This document shows positions 45,591 to 55,520 of a DNA stretch of 64,000 nt, piece by piece. Positions within the stretch are counted from its first letter, which is position 1. The number at the start of each line of letters is the position of its first letter. Location: assembly GCA_037576215.1 (NCBI GenBank), contig JBANDB010000001.1, positions 5,456,001-5,520,000 on the forward strand. The letters run 5' to 3'. Made by a program: the position numbers and the translations under genes. This DNA comes from Armillaria gallica (taxonomy: Eukaryota > Basidiomycota > Agaricomycetes > Agaricales > Physalacriaceae). The notes beneath the pieces were generated by a model. It was not told the origin of the DNA. It saw only the letters and a program-made list of their open reading frames with translations, and made no database searches.

Positions 45591-47234
45591 TTAAATATTT
45601 CAATGCATTTCTATAGTTTTCAATGTCAGCCTGCCACAGCTGTGGTATTCCTTGGCAGGTGAGTCAGACTGCCTCTGATTGGTTTCATCAAGGTGTTGCA
45701 ATGATGGTGCATGTCAAAGTCACCTCCATGGGCTTAGGCCCTTGGCAACTGGTGATTAAGCCCATGGCATCTCTCTTCTGGAGCTCTTTTCTGTTGGACA
45801 GCTCCTTTCCTAGGCATATTAGCCATTGGGTCTTTTGGGTTGCTAGCAAACTTGCTAATCTCTTGGCCAAAACCCTTGTATTAGGCCTGCCTTATGATAT
45901 CTCTCTGTTTTCTTCCTTGCATGAGATTATCTCTGGATTTTCAGGCACCATGCTTCTTTCATTAAGCAAGCACATGGCTATCATCATTGTGTTGTGATTC
46001 ACCTTTAAGTTCATCCTACTGAGGTGAGTGCAGGTCAAGCTTATTGGAAGGAGTGAGCTTGCTAAATGGCCTTTCTGTCAAGCCTGCTCTGTTGCAGTGC
46101 CCTGGGAATATATGGGGGAGGGCTGCTGTGGAAGGAGAGCATGAAGGGAGCATGCTGGAGGGCAGGAGACATCAAGGAGGAGGGCAGGATGGAGATTGGA
46201 ACACTGACAATGACAATGACTCAGCCCTTTTGGGCATCAAAGGAGGATGCGAGGGCACAATGATTGCACCCATAACCATCCATGTATGACTCCTGCCTTG
46301 CCCACTGCTGCCCACCCTGCTGAAATCCAACATTGGGCTCCCATGTGCCCCACAGCCCCCCAACCACCAAATACTTGTGTATCCTCCATTTCTTAGATGT
46401 GGAAACATGACTTAGATGTGTGTGAGGCCTCCCAATGCCCTTGTCATCATGCATCAGTGCCTTATCCCCATCCCCAGCCTCACTCCCAGATATCCTCCCT
46501 CATGGCTCATCTACCATAACGATGATCTCACCACTCCTGTTTTTGACATTGGGGAATCCAGTGGGGAGGTCTGTTTTCCTCTTCACTCTCTCTGTTGCTG
46601 TGAAAACAGCACCAATGCCTCACCACCCATATTCCCCATGCCACTAACATCCTGAAGACCATGATGACCCCATGACCAGCTATTTGGATGCACAGAGTGC
46701 CCATCCCATCCATGAGCACTCCCCCTGTGCCCACCGGCAACATCTACGCTCACACTGCTCACAGCAGCAGTATTAATTTTTATTTATTTTGAAAAGTACT
46801 TGTAGTAAATGTACAAAATGAGTATAATTTATATATATCTAAAGATGTAATGGTTTAGTAGTTAATGTATGTGTCTAATTCTTGAAGGGCTGTTGAGGTT
46901 TTGGGTTTGAATCCTTTTGAGTGCATATTCATTTTTTGAATTCTGAAAAAAGGTAATCCAAGCTCACCTTGACAAATCCAATGTTTTGCTTGTGCATATT
47001 GTTGGGGTTGCATTGGGAGTGAGTTCTAAAATATATTTTTAGGGCATGCCTTTTTTTGCCCATCTCTGCAGTGAGTGGGAGGGCATGAAATTAAGCTCAA
47101 TGTCATGCTAGGCATTAAGCTGACCATTTTGCTTGTGGCAGTGCCCCAAGCTGATGACAAAGCTCACTGCATTCAGAATATGGGCTACTTGTGTAAATGT
47201 GGAGCTTGCCACAACTGGCTAGCTCCACTGAGGA
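45591..47234. other. Unassigned repetitive-looking DNA inside the transposon pile
   Basis: Separates R1 copy B from the truncated reverse transcriptase. The RT frame loses homology at about 47235-47285, so RNase H and integrase are missing and this DNA has replaced them, by insertion or by recombination with another element. Small plus- and minus-strand frames (45623-45997, 46044-46289, 46172-46454) are not recognised. CpG is very rare. A tRNA-like Pol III promoter pair is found at 46851-46914. Confidence 0.4.
46844..46935 (+). repeat. Candidate tRNA-derived SINE head (A and B boxes)
   Basis: TGGTTTAGTAG at 46851-46861 fits the Pol III A box (TRGYNNARNNG), and GGTTTGAATCC at 46904-46914 fits the B box (GGTTCGANTCC with its CpG converted to TG). 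Spacing and order match a tRNA-derived promoter, but the acceptor stem does not pair, so it is not a functional tRNA. An A-rich tail or target duplication is not clear. Confidence 0.35.
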
Positions 47235-49671
47235 TGCATTGGGTTTTTGTGGCTAGCTCCAGTATACTAGGCAAATATTGGCTGCCACAGGTGTCCTCCC
47301 ATCATAGGTGCATCTATGGCCAACCACCATGATCTCTGACATGCACAGCACTGCCTTGTGTCCTGAGAATGTGCCTCCCACATATTTCATGCACTGCATG
47401 ACTTTATTCACATTCTGGAAGTGCTCCCATATGAATCTTCATATGCCATCATTCACAGGGATGGTCTCGTAACCCCCATCTTTGGTCTTGTAGCAGGTCT
47501 TTGGTCTGTGTACTGGAACATTGTCGACATATGGTATAGTTACGTGTGGAACCTCCTCTTGTAGAATGTAGGTTACATCATTATGAAAGATGGGTACCAA
47601 ATTGGTCCATCCCATAAGCAGTGTTACTAGCCATAGCACCCCGAACGGTGTTTGGAACATCGTCATATCTCTTGATTTCTCATCCAGAGTCCTTTCATCA
47701 TACCCTACATATAGATCTAATATAGCTCTACAGGATCTACCAGCAAAGTGTTCAGTGAGCTTGTCAGTTGCCAGAGGTACTCCCAAGTGCTTTATTGTTA
47801 CAGTGTTCAAGGGTTCCAGGCTATGTACAAGTTGGAGGCTCTTGCTGTCTTTCTTGACCACACAGAACCAACACAAGCAGTATGAGGAGTTCAAAGGCTC
47901 GTATACACCAGCCTGTATCTTCATGCATATGATCTTACAGACCTCATCAAATATTCCCAGTGGAATCAGTATATTCTTCTGTACACAAGGTGTATGCTCT
48001 ATTATCAGGATAGTTACAGGTGGGAAGTATTCCTCCTTAAAGGCACCCCTTTCTGTATCATCCCATGCAAAATCTGCATTTTGTTTCATTATAAAATGAT
48101 GCATGAGTTTTTGCTTCTTGGGCCATAAGAATTCCTCCTTATGTACCTTATTGATCTGCTCTTTCCTTTTGGCTGTATACCTTCCAGTAGGTGCAAAGTC
48201 TGGAGGCTGCTCACTTAGGGTCAGCATGTCTTTCAAGGGGTCTCCCTTGATATTCTGCTCGATCCTGAACTTGGATGGCAACCCTCCCATTACTGGCCTC
48301 ACTTTCTGTGCTACTGGTTTGTACTTTCTCGTCACGAACACATCCTTGACTGAGCCAACTAAAGGGGGTGTATACAATGGATCAACTTCCCCGTAGAAGT
48401 AAGTTCTAATCTATCTACTTGGATTATCTTCCAGCATCTGATTGGACTCTTTGACATGTCTCTGTTGTTCACAAATATCTCTGATATCTTTAAGTGCCCC
48501 AAAATACGAAGATAATGTTCCACGCACCTTTTTGTCTTTGCCACACACCAGCAAGCTCGCTACTGTGTAGGTTGCTTGTAATTCTTCTCTTTTAAACTTC
48601 TTTGATCCCATTGGTAGAGCATAGCCACTGATTAAGAAGTTTCCATCATATTTTTCTTCTATAATTAGGGCCAGCTCTCCTTGAACGTTGATCAAATCAT
48701 CGATCACTGAAAACCCTGCTTGACCTCTCGCTGTGCTACCTGGCACTGTCCTTGTGGGAACATTGGCACCATGGCACTCCATAACAAGTTCGGGTCCTTT
48801 ATCTTTATCACTTGTCCACCATCTATGTTATTATATACCATGCTTGAAGTTAGCACATCGAATGGTCTCTCTAGCAAAATGTCATATGTGGGATCACATA
48901 TAATGTGTACTTGTAGATACACTGTAATATCACCACATAAGAACAGCACATTCTTGGCCATGCCCAGTGATTTCTCCACTTGTTTGTTAGCTGACTGCAT
49001 ATTAATGATTATATCAGGATCATAAATCAGTCCTAATTGGTCTGCAATACATTCAGACATTGATACAATTTGAGAGCCAGTATCATACAAGCTTTTCAAC
49101 TTCTCGATGGCATTGATGAGCAGGAACACCATGCATATGGCTTGTGAATCCTTGGCTACGTATACCACCTTGGGTTTCCTCACTGCGCTCAACTGCCTTG
49201 TTCACATACTGCAAGAACAGATCTTGCCAAACTAGTGAGCCCACAGGCATGCCATTTCTTGTCTCAGTCGACACCATGAAACTACTGATGAAGGGCAGCT
49301 TTGAAATATGAATTGCTCCTTCTGGCAGTCCTTCCACCTCTTCTGCTTCTACTCCATCAAAGGGAAAGACTTTGTCTGTCTCTTCACCTTCTGCCCCTTC
49401 TTCTTCCTCAGAATCCTCCTCGATGAAGTACCCAAATTGCTGTTTTCCATTCTTCCCCTTCTTGTCAAATGCAATCTGTTTCAGAGTGAGCTTGCTCTTC
49501 ACATTGTCTTGTAACTTTGACAATGAGAGGAGCTCGCCAACAGTTATCGGTACCTCTGTATTCATGACCCTCTCCATGACCTTGGCTCTATCACCTCGCT
49601 CTTGAATTGGTGCCCTGATTTTATATGCAGGTTTCTTTGAGTCTGAAGGATAAGGAGTATATCCTCTCTTG
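47235..49671 (-). pseudogene. Ty3-type element: protease and reverse transcriptase part of pol (minus strand)
   Basis: Reading down the minus strand: an acidic region (EEDSEEEEGAEGEETDK, about 49435-49380), an aspartic protease with active-site YDTGSQIVSMS (about 49095-49060) and the later LLERPFDVL (about 48880), then RT from about 48400. The RT shows LDLYVGYDERTL (first catalytic Asp), FQTPFGVLWLVTL, MGWTNLVPIFHNDVTYIL and YVDNVPV (about 47530) where active relatives have YVDD. The stop at 47439 and a shift lead to RRFIWEHFQNVN and MKYVGGTFSGHKAVLC before homology ends near 47285. This belongs to the Agaricomycete Ty3 group with YVDDVPV-type RT (from memory). RNase H, integrase and the true 3' end are missing. 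The coding region is interrupted at 49672 by an hAT-type element; the upstream part resumes at 50745. Confidence 0.85.
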
Positions 49672-50744
49672 TAAGGCATAGCACAGATGCATCCTGCAGA
49701 TATTAGGGTACCTCATAGGTGATATCCGCATCCACAGGTGTGGCTGTGCCCAGATATCCGCATCTGTGGCATCCGCACTGCAGATATCTGTATATTGTAG
49801 CTAAAATTTAATCTTCACATATTGTCACAGGTATTGGTCCGTTTTCTCCAAGATTTAGAGCATGCATTCTTCACTATGAAGCGTCTCTAAACACCATGTT
49901 CGATCACTTGAGGGTGTCCAAATATCAAGACAGAAAAATCAGACAGAAATGCGGTGTTTATTTCTCTTATATTGAGGCACACAGGTTCATGGCACCTCAT
50001 ATTGCTAGTGGAAGGTTATATTTGTATTTTACAACATATAAAACACTAGTAGGCATAAATTTGGCCCAGCCCATCAACAATTAATGGCCAGAAACAGGAA
50101 TAAAACATGTAAATAAAATTGTCTAAATCTCCGATTGCTTCCTGCAGGCCTAGGTAACCTCCGATCGCAAATCGGATGGCAGATACAGATTTACCGACCT
50201 TAAAAACATTAGGACACACCAACGAGATCAGCCTCGCCATGCAAATAAGTGCTGGAAAAAGAAAGTAAACTTTAATAAAAAATCAACAAAATCTTCGATC
50301 ACTTCTCACAGGACAGGGAGTCATCTGATTACAAATCGGACGGTGGATTCGAATTCCAAGACCTCAAAAACATTAGAATGCCTTTGTTAAGTTAGTCTTG
50401 CCATCCAAACAACTGTCAGAAAAATAAAGTAAACTTTGGCAGAAAATCAAGAAAATCTCTGTTTGCTTACCGCGGGCCCGGGTGACCTCCGATCACAAAT
50501 CGGGCAGCGGAATCAGATTCCCCGACCTCGAAAACCCTAGGATGACTATTCTTCAAGTGGCGGTCAAAGCATCTACAAATTTATACAGAACATCCGCAGA
50601 TATAGCCAGTTACCAAAGCCATATCCGCATCTGGCAGATCCGGATGCCACGGATCCAGATATCCGGGCACAGCCACATCCACAGGTATTTTTTTGGATAT
50701 CTGTTTGGATATCTGTAGATCATCTGGATCCGTGCTATGCCTTA
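49672..50744. mobile_element. Non-autonomous hAT-type element inserted in the Ty3 gag-pol frame, 1073 bp
   Basis: Inverted ends TAAGGCATAGCACAGATGCA (49672-49691) and, inverted, TAAGGCATAGCACGGATCCA (50725-50744), flanked by a perfect 8-bp duplication CTCTCTTG (49664-49671 and 50745-50752). Removing the element and one repeat joins the surrounding minus-strand frame without a shift (EKKRDFKRGYTPYP across the junction). Subterminal regions are packed with GATATCCG/GGATATC-like repeats, typical of transposase-binding sites. The interior has three tandem units of about 165 bases (about 50085-50560), each with AATCGGA and GGTTTTCGAGGTCG-like cores. The only frame of note is 62 codons; no transposase. 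Confidence 0.93.
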
Positions 50745-51694
50745 CTCTCTTGAAGTCTCTCTTTTTCTCAGGACCTCCCTCACCTGCTGCCTTTGGGTTG
50801 CTGCATGCACTAAAGAAATCTTTAGGTACATATGGCACTACCACCTACAGGGTCGGTATGACCTTGGGTGCGGGGTCCATCTGCACTTGCTTATTTTTCT
50901 CTGTGGGTTCTTCATCCTCCAAGTCTGCAACATCTTTTACTATTACTTTCTTCCGCTTGACCATATCGCCACTGGTTTTCTTTTGGTTTTTGTTTACGTC
51001 CTCTGGGGGTGATGGTGAACCAGACCTGGCAACTCCACTAGTCTTATTTTGGTTTCTGCCTGCCTTCATTGAATGCTTAGAAAAATCCTGCTTCCTTTCT
51101 TCTTCTGTAGGGAGCTCTCTACCAGCTTCATCTACTTCATATCCTCTACTTCTTGTCTGAGGACCCGGCGTCATATTCACATTCTGTGACCTTAATTCGT
51201 ACAGCTCGTGCTCCAAGTCTTGTTTGTCTTGGAGTAGTGTGGCTAAAGAACCTGTCACATTCAGGAGGCCAGGAGTCAGAGACCCAGTAATCAACACATT
51301 CTGGCTCATATTCTTCTCCTGTCACGAATAGTACTCATTGATCCAGTTTTTAGGGAGGGGATCTTTTATATCCACAGGGAATTTGCCTCCGTCAGGAAGA
51401 CGTGCCCTTCCTCACACCATCACTATCTTTTCAGTGTTAAGATAGTCCATCCTCATAAGACAATCAGCATTCATGTGTCTGTTCTCACTGCCGAACCAGC
51501 AATCCATCCTATTTAGCAAGCTTGCTCCAGCATTCATTTGTCTGGGTGTGCTGCCAAAGCCAGATGGTGCCAGGTGCGCATTGTATGGATTATACTGTTA
51601 CACCTGCATCTGTTGCTGTTGCTGTTGCTGCTGGAAGAAGCTTGTGATCGTTTTCTGCTGCTTGATGAAAGCTTTTTCTAACACTGCAATACGC
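50745..51694 (-). pseudogene. Ty3-type element: gag C-terminal part
   Basis: Frame between two insertions. The 154-codon minus frame (51309-50845) is charged and lysine-rich (EEERKQDFSKHS, PPEDVNKNQKKTS, then KRKKVIVKD), followed by GEGGPEKKRDFKR up to the hAT-type element. Upstream (51690-51340) it reads RIAVLEKAFIKQQKTI, a run of nine glutamines (CAG/CAA, about 51603-51630) and a degenerate zinc knuckle DCWFGSENRHMNADC (about 51525-51475) in which the second cysteine of C-x2-C-x4-H-x4-C is missing. Stops at several places. Nucleic-acid-binding role expected for Gag. Confidence 0.7.
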
Positions 51695-53329
51695 TGACAT
51701 GCTCTGAAAGTGTTTACATGTGTAATTTTGCAATTTGTACAAATGAGTACAGGCTACAATGTCCAGATACTAAGGCACTAAGAAACACACTAAAGCGCAA
51801 TGTTTAAAACACCAGTAATAAGATTACCTGAGTAAAGCTGGGTGAAGCGCATGACTTAACCTAAGAACGGTACTAGAAAGGCTGCACTAGGTATAAAGTC
51901 CCAGTGCTTGACACTAAGTGCTCTGACAGGGCATAGGACATGTGCACTAAGAACAGAGCAGGACATGCTTGTGAGATAATTAAGACTTTGCGCAACATTG
52001 ATCTATGACGTGCAAGGCCTGGCAGAGCCGGAACTTAGAGATCTAGACTTTGTGATGTCAGAACTCAAGTAAATCCGACATATCTGACTTCGGCCAAAGC
52101 ACGCGAGGTCTAGATAAGAAGCTCATTGCCTTCACTACAATAGAATTCCCCCAGAGAATATTATAAAGTGAAATAAGAGTCATGCGTGAGGCTGCAACTC
52201 CAAGGAGATAGCAACTGACATCAGTACATGTGTAATAGCACAGTTAACCAATGTCACAACACTCAGAGACAGGATCTGGCCCTGGGCCAGACTCCTGAGT
52301 CAGCGCCAAGCAATGGCGTGCTAATGGCGACATGTGCAGGATGCAGGCGAGGGAGCTCGGCAACCTAAATAATACTATATTTGGTGATACAAATTTGTAG
52401 AACATAAAATAGATAAATAGTGCAGTGTAGTTGTAGTGTACAAGTTTTGGACCTCCGTTGTAGTCATGCGCAAGCCTCCAGCTTAACGCTGTAGCTTCAG
52501 GATTAGTTTGTAACTTTGAGCGAGAGAATATACCTAGAATTGATATCATATCAAGTGAATTGAGTTGCGTGCAAGGCATAGAAAGCTAACGCAGCACTTG
52601 TGTGACTGTTAATTGGTTGGGTGACTTGCGCTCTAATCTGAGAAGAAGAGTTTGGTGTCATTGAGGATGTGCTCTTGTGCTTTGAGGGTTTCTTGTGATG
52701 CAAGGCACTACAGATGGCAGAGGTTCAAACCCTTTAGCTTGATTAGTGCTGGCTTGAGGGTATATATTTCCCAAGTGGCATAGGTTCAAACCCTGTGGCT
52801 TATGGATGGAATTTTATAAGGTTTTCTGTGTCTCTGGATCACATAGGTTAGAACCCTGTGGATCTATGATCAGTTTGGAAGCTTGAGCATGTAGGTTTGA
52901 ATCCTGTGGCTTTAGTGGAAGGTCTTGTGAAGTGTTTCTGCTTAGAGCGCAAAGCTTTGAGTTGTGTGTAGTGTGTTTCAAGTCATTTGAGGTCATTTCG
53001 TGTGTTGCTCTAGACTTATTAAGGGTTTTGTGTACATCTCTCGATGTTGCATGTATTGTACTACACCTTGCCTTGAGGCCCAGTGACAACTGTCGCTCCT
53101 CTTGTTATTAAAAGCCTTTGGACTAAGAGAAATCTAGATACCTGACGTGCACTATTACTATATGTGTGTATCCTATATTCTGAGAGTTTGGCTGTCCTGT
53201 TTCTATCTGCTTCTATCGCATCAGAATCCCCCACAAACTTGAGGGTTTGTGTGTGTAGTGTTGGGTGTGAGTGTGATCAGTGTCTTTGACACTGTTGCAT
53301 TTCTAGCTTGCGTGCACAGAGTCTCTTCA
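51695..53329 (+). mobile_element. Solo LTR-like insertion (LTR3), 1635 bp
   Basis: Begins TGACATGCTCTG and ends GTCTCTTCA, flanked by ACGC (51691-51694 and 53330-53333; up to six bases ACGCTG can be matched depending on the cut). It splits the gag frame between QQEWQR and RIAVLEK, which are adjacent when it is removed. The inverted end TGAAGAGACTCTGTGCACGC is similar to the TGAAGAG end of R1 copy B, so the families may be related. There is no coding region. Four direct repeats of the type AGGTTCAAACCCTGTGGCTT lie at 52721, 52782, 52845 and 52893. TATTAAAAG at about 53105 could be a promoter element. Confidence 0.75.
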
Positions 53330-53508
53330 ACGCTGCCACTCCTGTTGAGCTTGCTGCACCTGCTGCTCAAATATATCTTTCATCAAGGCCAGAATACCTC
53401 CCACATCTTCTTGTTTTACCACAGTTTCACTAGCATTTGCATTATTCCTAGCACTTGTGTGGACTCCATGCAATTCTCTCATACTGGAAGTGGCCATGTC
53501 TAGTCTGC
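53330..53508 (-). pseudogene. Ty3-type element: short gag segment between two solo LTRs
   Basis: Minus-strand frame RLDMATSSMRELHGVHTS, then ASETVVKQEDVGGILALMKD and FEQQVQQAQQEWQR, glutamine-rich and probably coiled-coil. It is continuous in meaning with the gag pieces at 54392 upward and 51694 downward. A one-base frame difference to the upstream piece remains after removing LTR2, which may be a later indel. Confidence 0.65.
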
Positions 53509-54391
53509 TGTGCTGCACCACATCTATGTGTGCACCAAATTTTAGCTTTCTCCTTGATACAGCGACTAGGTGCTATGCTACAACCACCTTCACTCGCTGC
53601 TCCTCCAGTTGCACTTTCCTACCATTCAAAGATGGAATTCCTGTAGAATTCACCTAGGCAACTGCCTATCTGCTTTGCATCTGCCAAGCGATACATTGTC
53701 CACCTGGCCATATGCTATCTGCCTGAATCTGCCTCATTTCATGGGAATTTGACTAGCCTAGGCTCCAGAAGCTGACAGCTATTAACCTGAAGCACCCACA
53801 CCAGCGGATGGCAGAAGGATCATCCCTGAGAGAGCGGACAAGTTGGCTGACAGCAGATAGCCATATATGGCTATTCTCAAACCAGACCGGATGAGGAAGG
53901 TGTTGCAGAGTGCACTCAATGACACTGGAGTAGCTCATGCAGCAGATTCCAGCATGACAGCCCATGTTAAATACCAGCTTTGAGGATAAATTCAGGGCTA
54001 TCAGAGCAGGCAGGTGCAGAAGCGGGGAGCCAGATTCAGATCCACTACTATATAAGCACGCACAATGTACTTAGAAAGACAGTTAATCTCACTTGCTCAT
54101 AGCACACTAAAGGAATAAATTCTGCTACTCTCCTAAGCATATCTAGCCACCTCTGAGCCCAGCATTGTGAACGGATTGCAAGGAATTCTCCTTTCTCTTG
54201 CTATCTTCATACAACTGCTCTCAGTTCAGCATCCTAAGTGGACGCTTGGACTACTTCTTTCTATTGTATCTGCAGATGGAGCGGATTCTATCAGATCCCT
54301 TCAGAGCGGGTGGTAACCCTCCTTGCATATACAAAAGATCTTGCAGATGCAGACGCGACTTTCTCTTACCAGAGAGTTTGCTAGCCTTACA
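53509..54391 (+). mobile_element. Solo LTR (LTR2), copy 1, 883 bp
   Basis: TGTGCTGCACCACATC at the start and GCTAGCCTTACA at the end, flanked by CTGC (53505-53508 and 54392-54395). The reverse complement matches 60438-61317 over its whole length. TATATAAG at 54049-54056 in the plus direction marks the likely promoter and sets the orientation. No internal coding region. Inserted in the gag frame of the minus-strand Ty3-type element. Confidence 0.88.
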
Positions 54392-55430
54392 CTGCACACT
54401 TTGTCTTGCTTTCTATCCATTGATGAAAACACTCCCTGGAGTACATTGAGACCCTGGCCATGACTTCCTCTAAGGTATAGGGATTTGCAGGATCTCTGCA
54501 TGTTTTCCCTGCTGGTGGGTTCAATTGCTCCATCCTTAGCTTCATCAAGTTGTATAACCCATCAGACATTGGAGTAAGAAACTGATCCACTAGTTCTCTG
54601 TTTGAACATACATCTTCGCTCTTGAGAACCACTGCCAGGACTTGGAACTCTTGTTTGAATGACATATAATCTGATCTTTCTTGGATCAGAGAGAGTCTGT
54701 ATCAACACACAAGTTGTTTCATTTCCTGCATAGTATCATGGTTGCCAGCCAGGGCACCATTATAACTACCCAGTACATCTTTCTTAAACTCTGCAAACAT
54801 GCCTGTCACATAATACACTAGAACTTTCCACTGCTTTTCCGTCTTGATGTCAGTGTAGCTAACAGCATACTTCTTCTTTTCTGCATCAGTGACTATGGCA
54901 CTTTTATCAAACAACTCTTCTAATCTCAAGAAGAATCTCTCTAGCTCTTCAGGATCTGTAGAGCTCTCAAATCTAAGCGCAGACTTTTCATTCAGTCCAG
55001 GCATAGATGGTGCTATGGTGATATTACCATGGAACGAGGGTATGAAATATCTCGGGTTTGTAATAGGTTGTGAGCTCATAGTAGGAGCTCTGATGGTACC
55101 TGCAGGATCAGGAATACCAGAACTACTCGAACGTCTTTGAGTAACAGGAATGGGAATAGGTTCTTGCCACATTTGGATGTCTGCATTGGATTTACCCTTC
55201 TTAGCTGCATGTCCTGCTGCTGGAAATGGGTATATTGGGGGAACACTTAATCCTCTCGCTGCTTTTGCTGATCTAGTTTTTGGTTCTCTAGACTGAGATG
55301 GTCCTTGGCCTGGTGGCATGCAGATAGTCAATCTCTTTTGTGAGGTAGTACCCTCGGTGTCAGAAGTGCTCTGATTAAGAACACGTCCAATGGATTTACT
55401 CCTTGGCAGAATTTTTGATAAGCTTAACAT
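54392..55430 (-). pseudogene. Ty3-type element: gag N-terminal part
   Basis: Minus-strand frame from MLSLSKILPRSKSIGRVLNQ (55430) through a basic, proline-rich leader, TSSQPITNPRYFIPSFHGNI, the capsid-like DPEELERFFLRLEELFDKSA (about 54965-54910) and KKYAVSYTDIKTEKQWKVL, then a stop near 54700 and a second frame 54665-54387 (EFQVLAVVLKSEDVCSNREL, NPYTLEEVMARVS). The segment resembles the capsid of mushroom Ty3 Gag proteins, with the FF..LE and W motifs typical of retrotransposon gag domains. The start codon at 55430 is 72 bases inside the PBS. Confidence 0.75.
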
Positions 55431-55500
55431 AGCTTTGTTACACTGAGTAGTGAGTTGTTAAAACAAATCACAATACTATCATGGCACAAATGAAAACTCC

Positions 55501-55518
55501 CCCTCGTGGTGGGCTCCA
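55501..55518 (-). promoter_or_regulatory. Candidate primer binding site of the Ty3-type element
   Basis: On the minus strand the probable 5' LTR (R1 copy C) ends CCTCATCA at 55521; two bases later TGGAGCCCACCACGAGG begins. TGG two bases after an LTR end is the usual start of a tRNA primer binding site. The tRNA cannot be named from the sequence alone. This supports reading R1 as the LTR. Confidence 0.5.
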
Positions 55519-55520
55519 AA

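Noticed and set aside
51600..51632. CTG/TTG triplet run as a functional microsatellite
   Set aside because: It encodes a glutamine run in the minus-strand gag relic.
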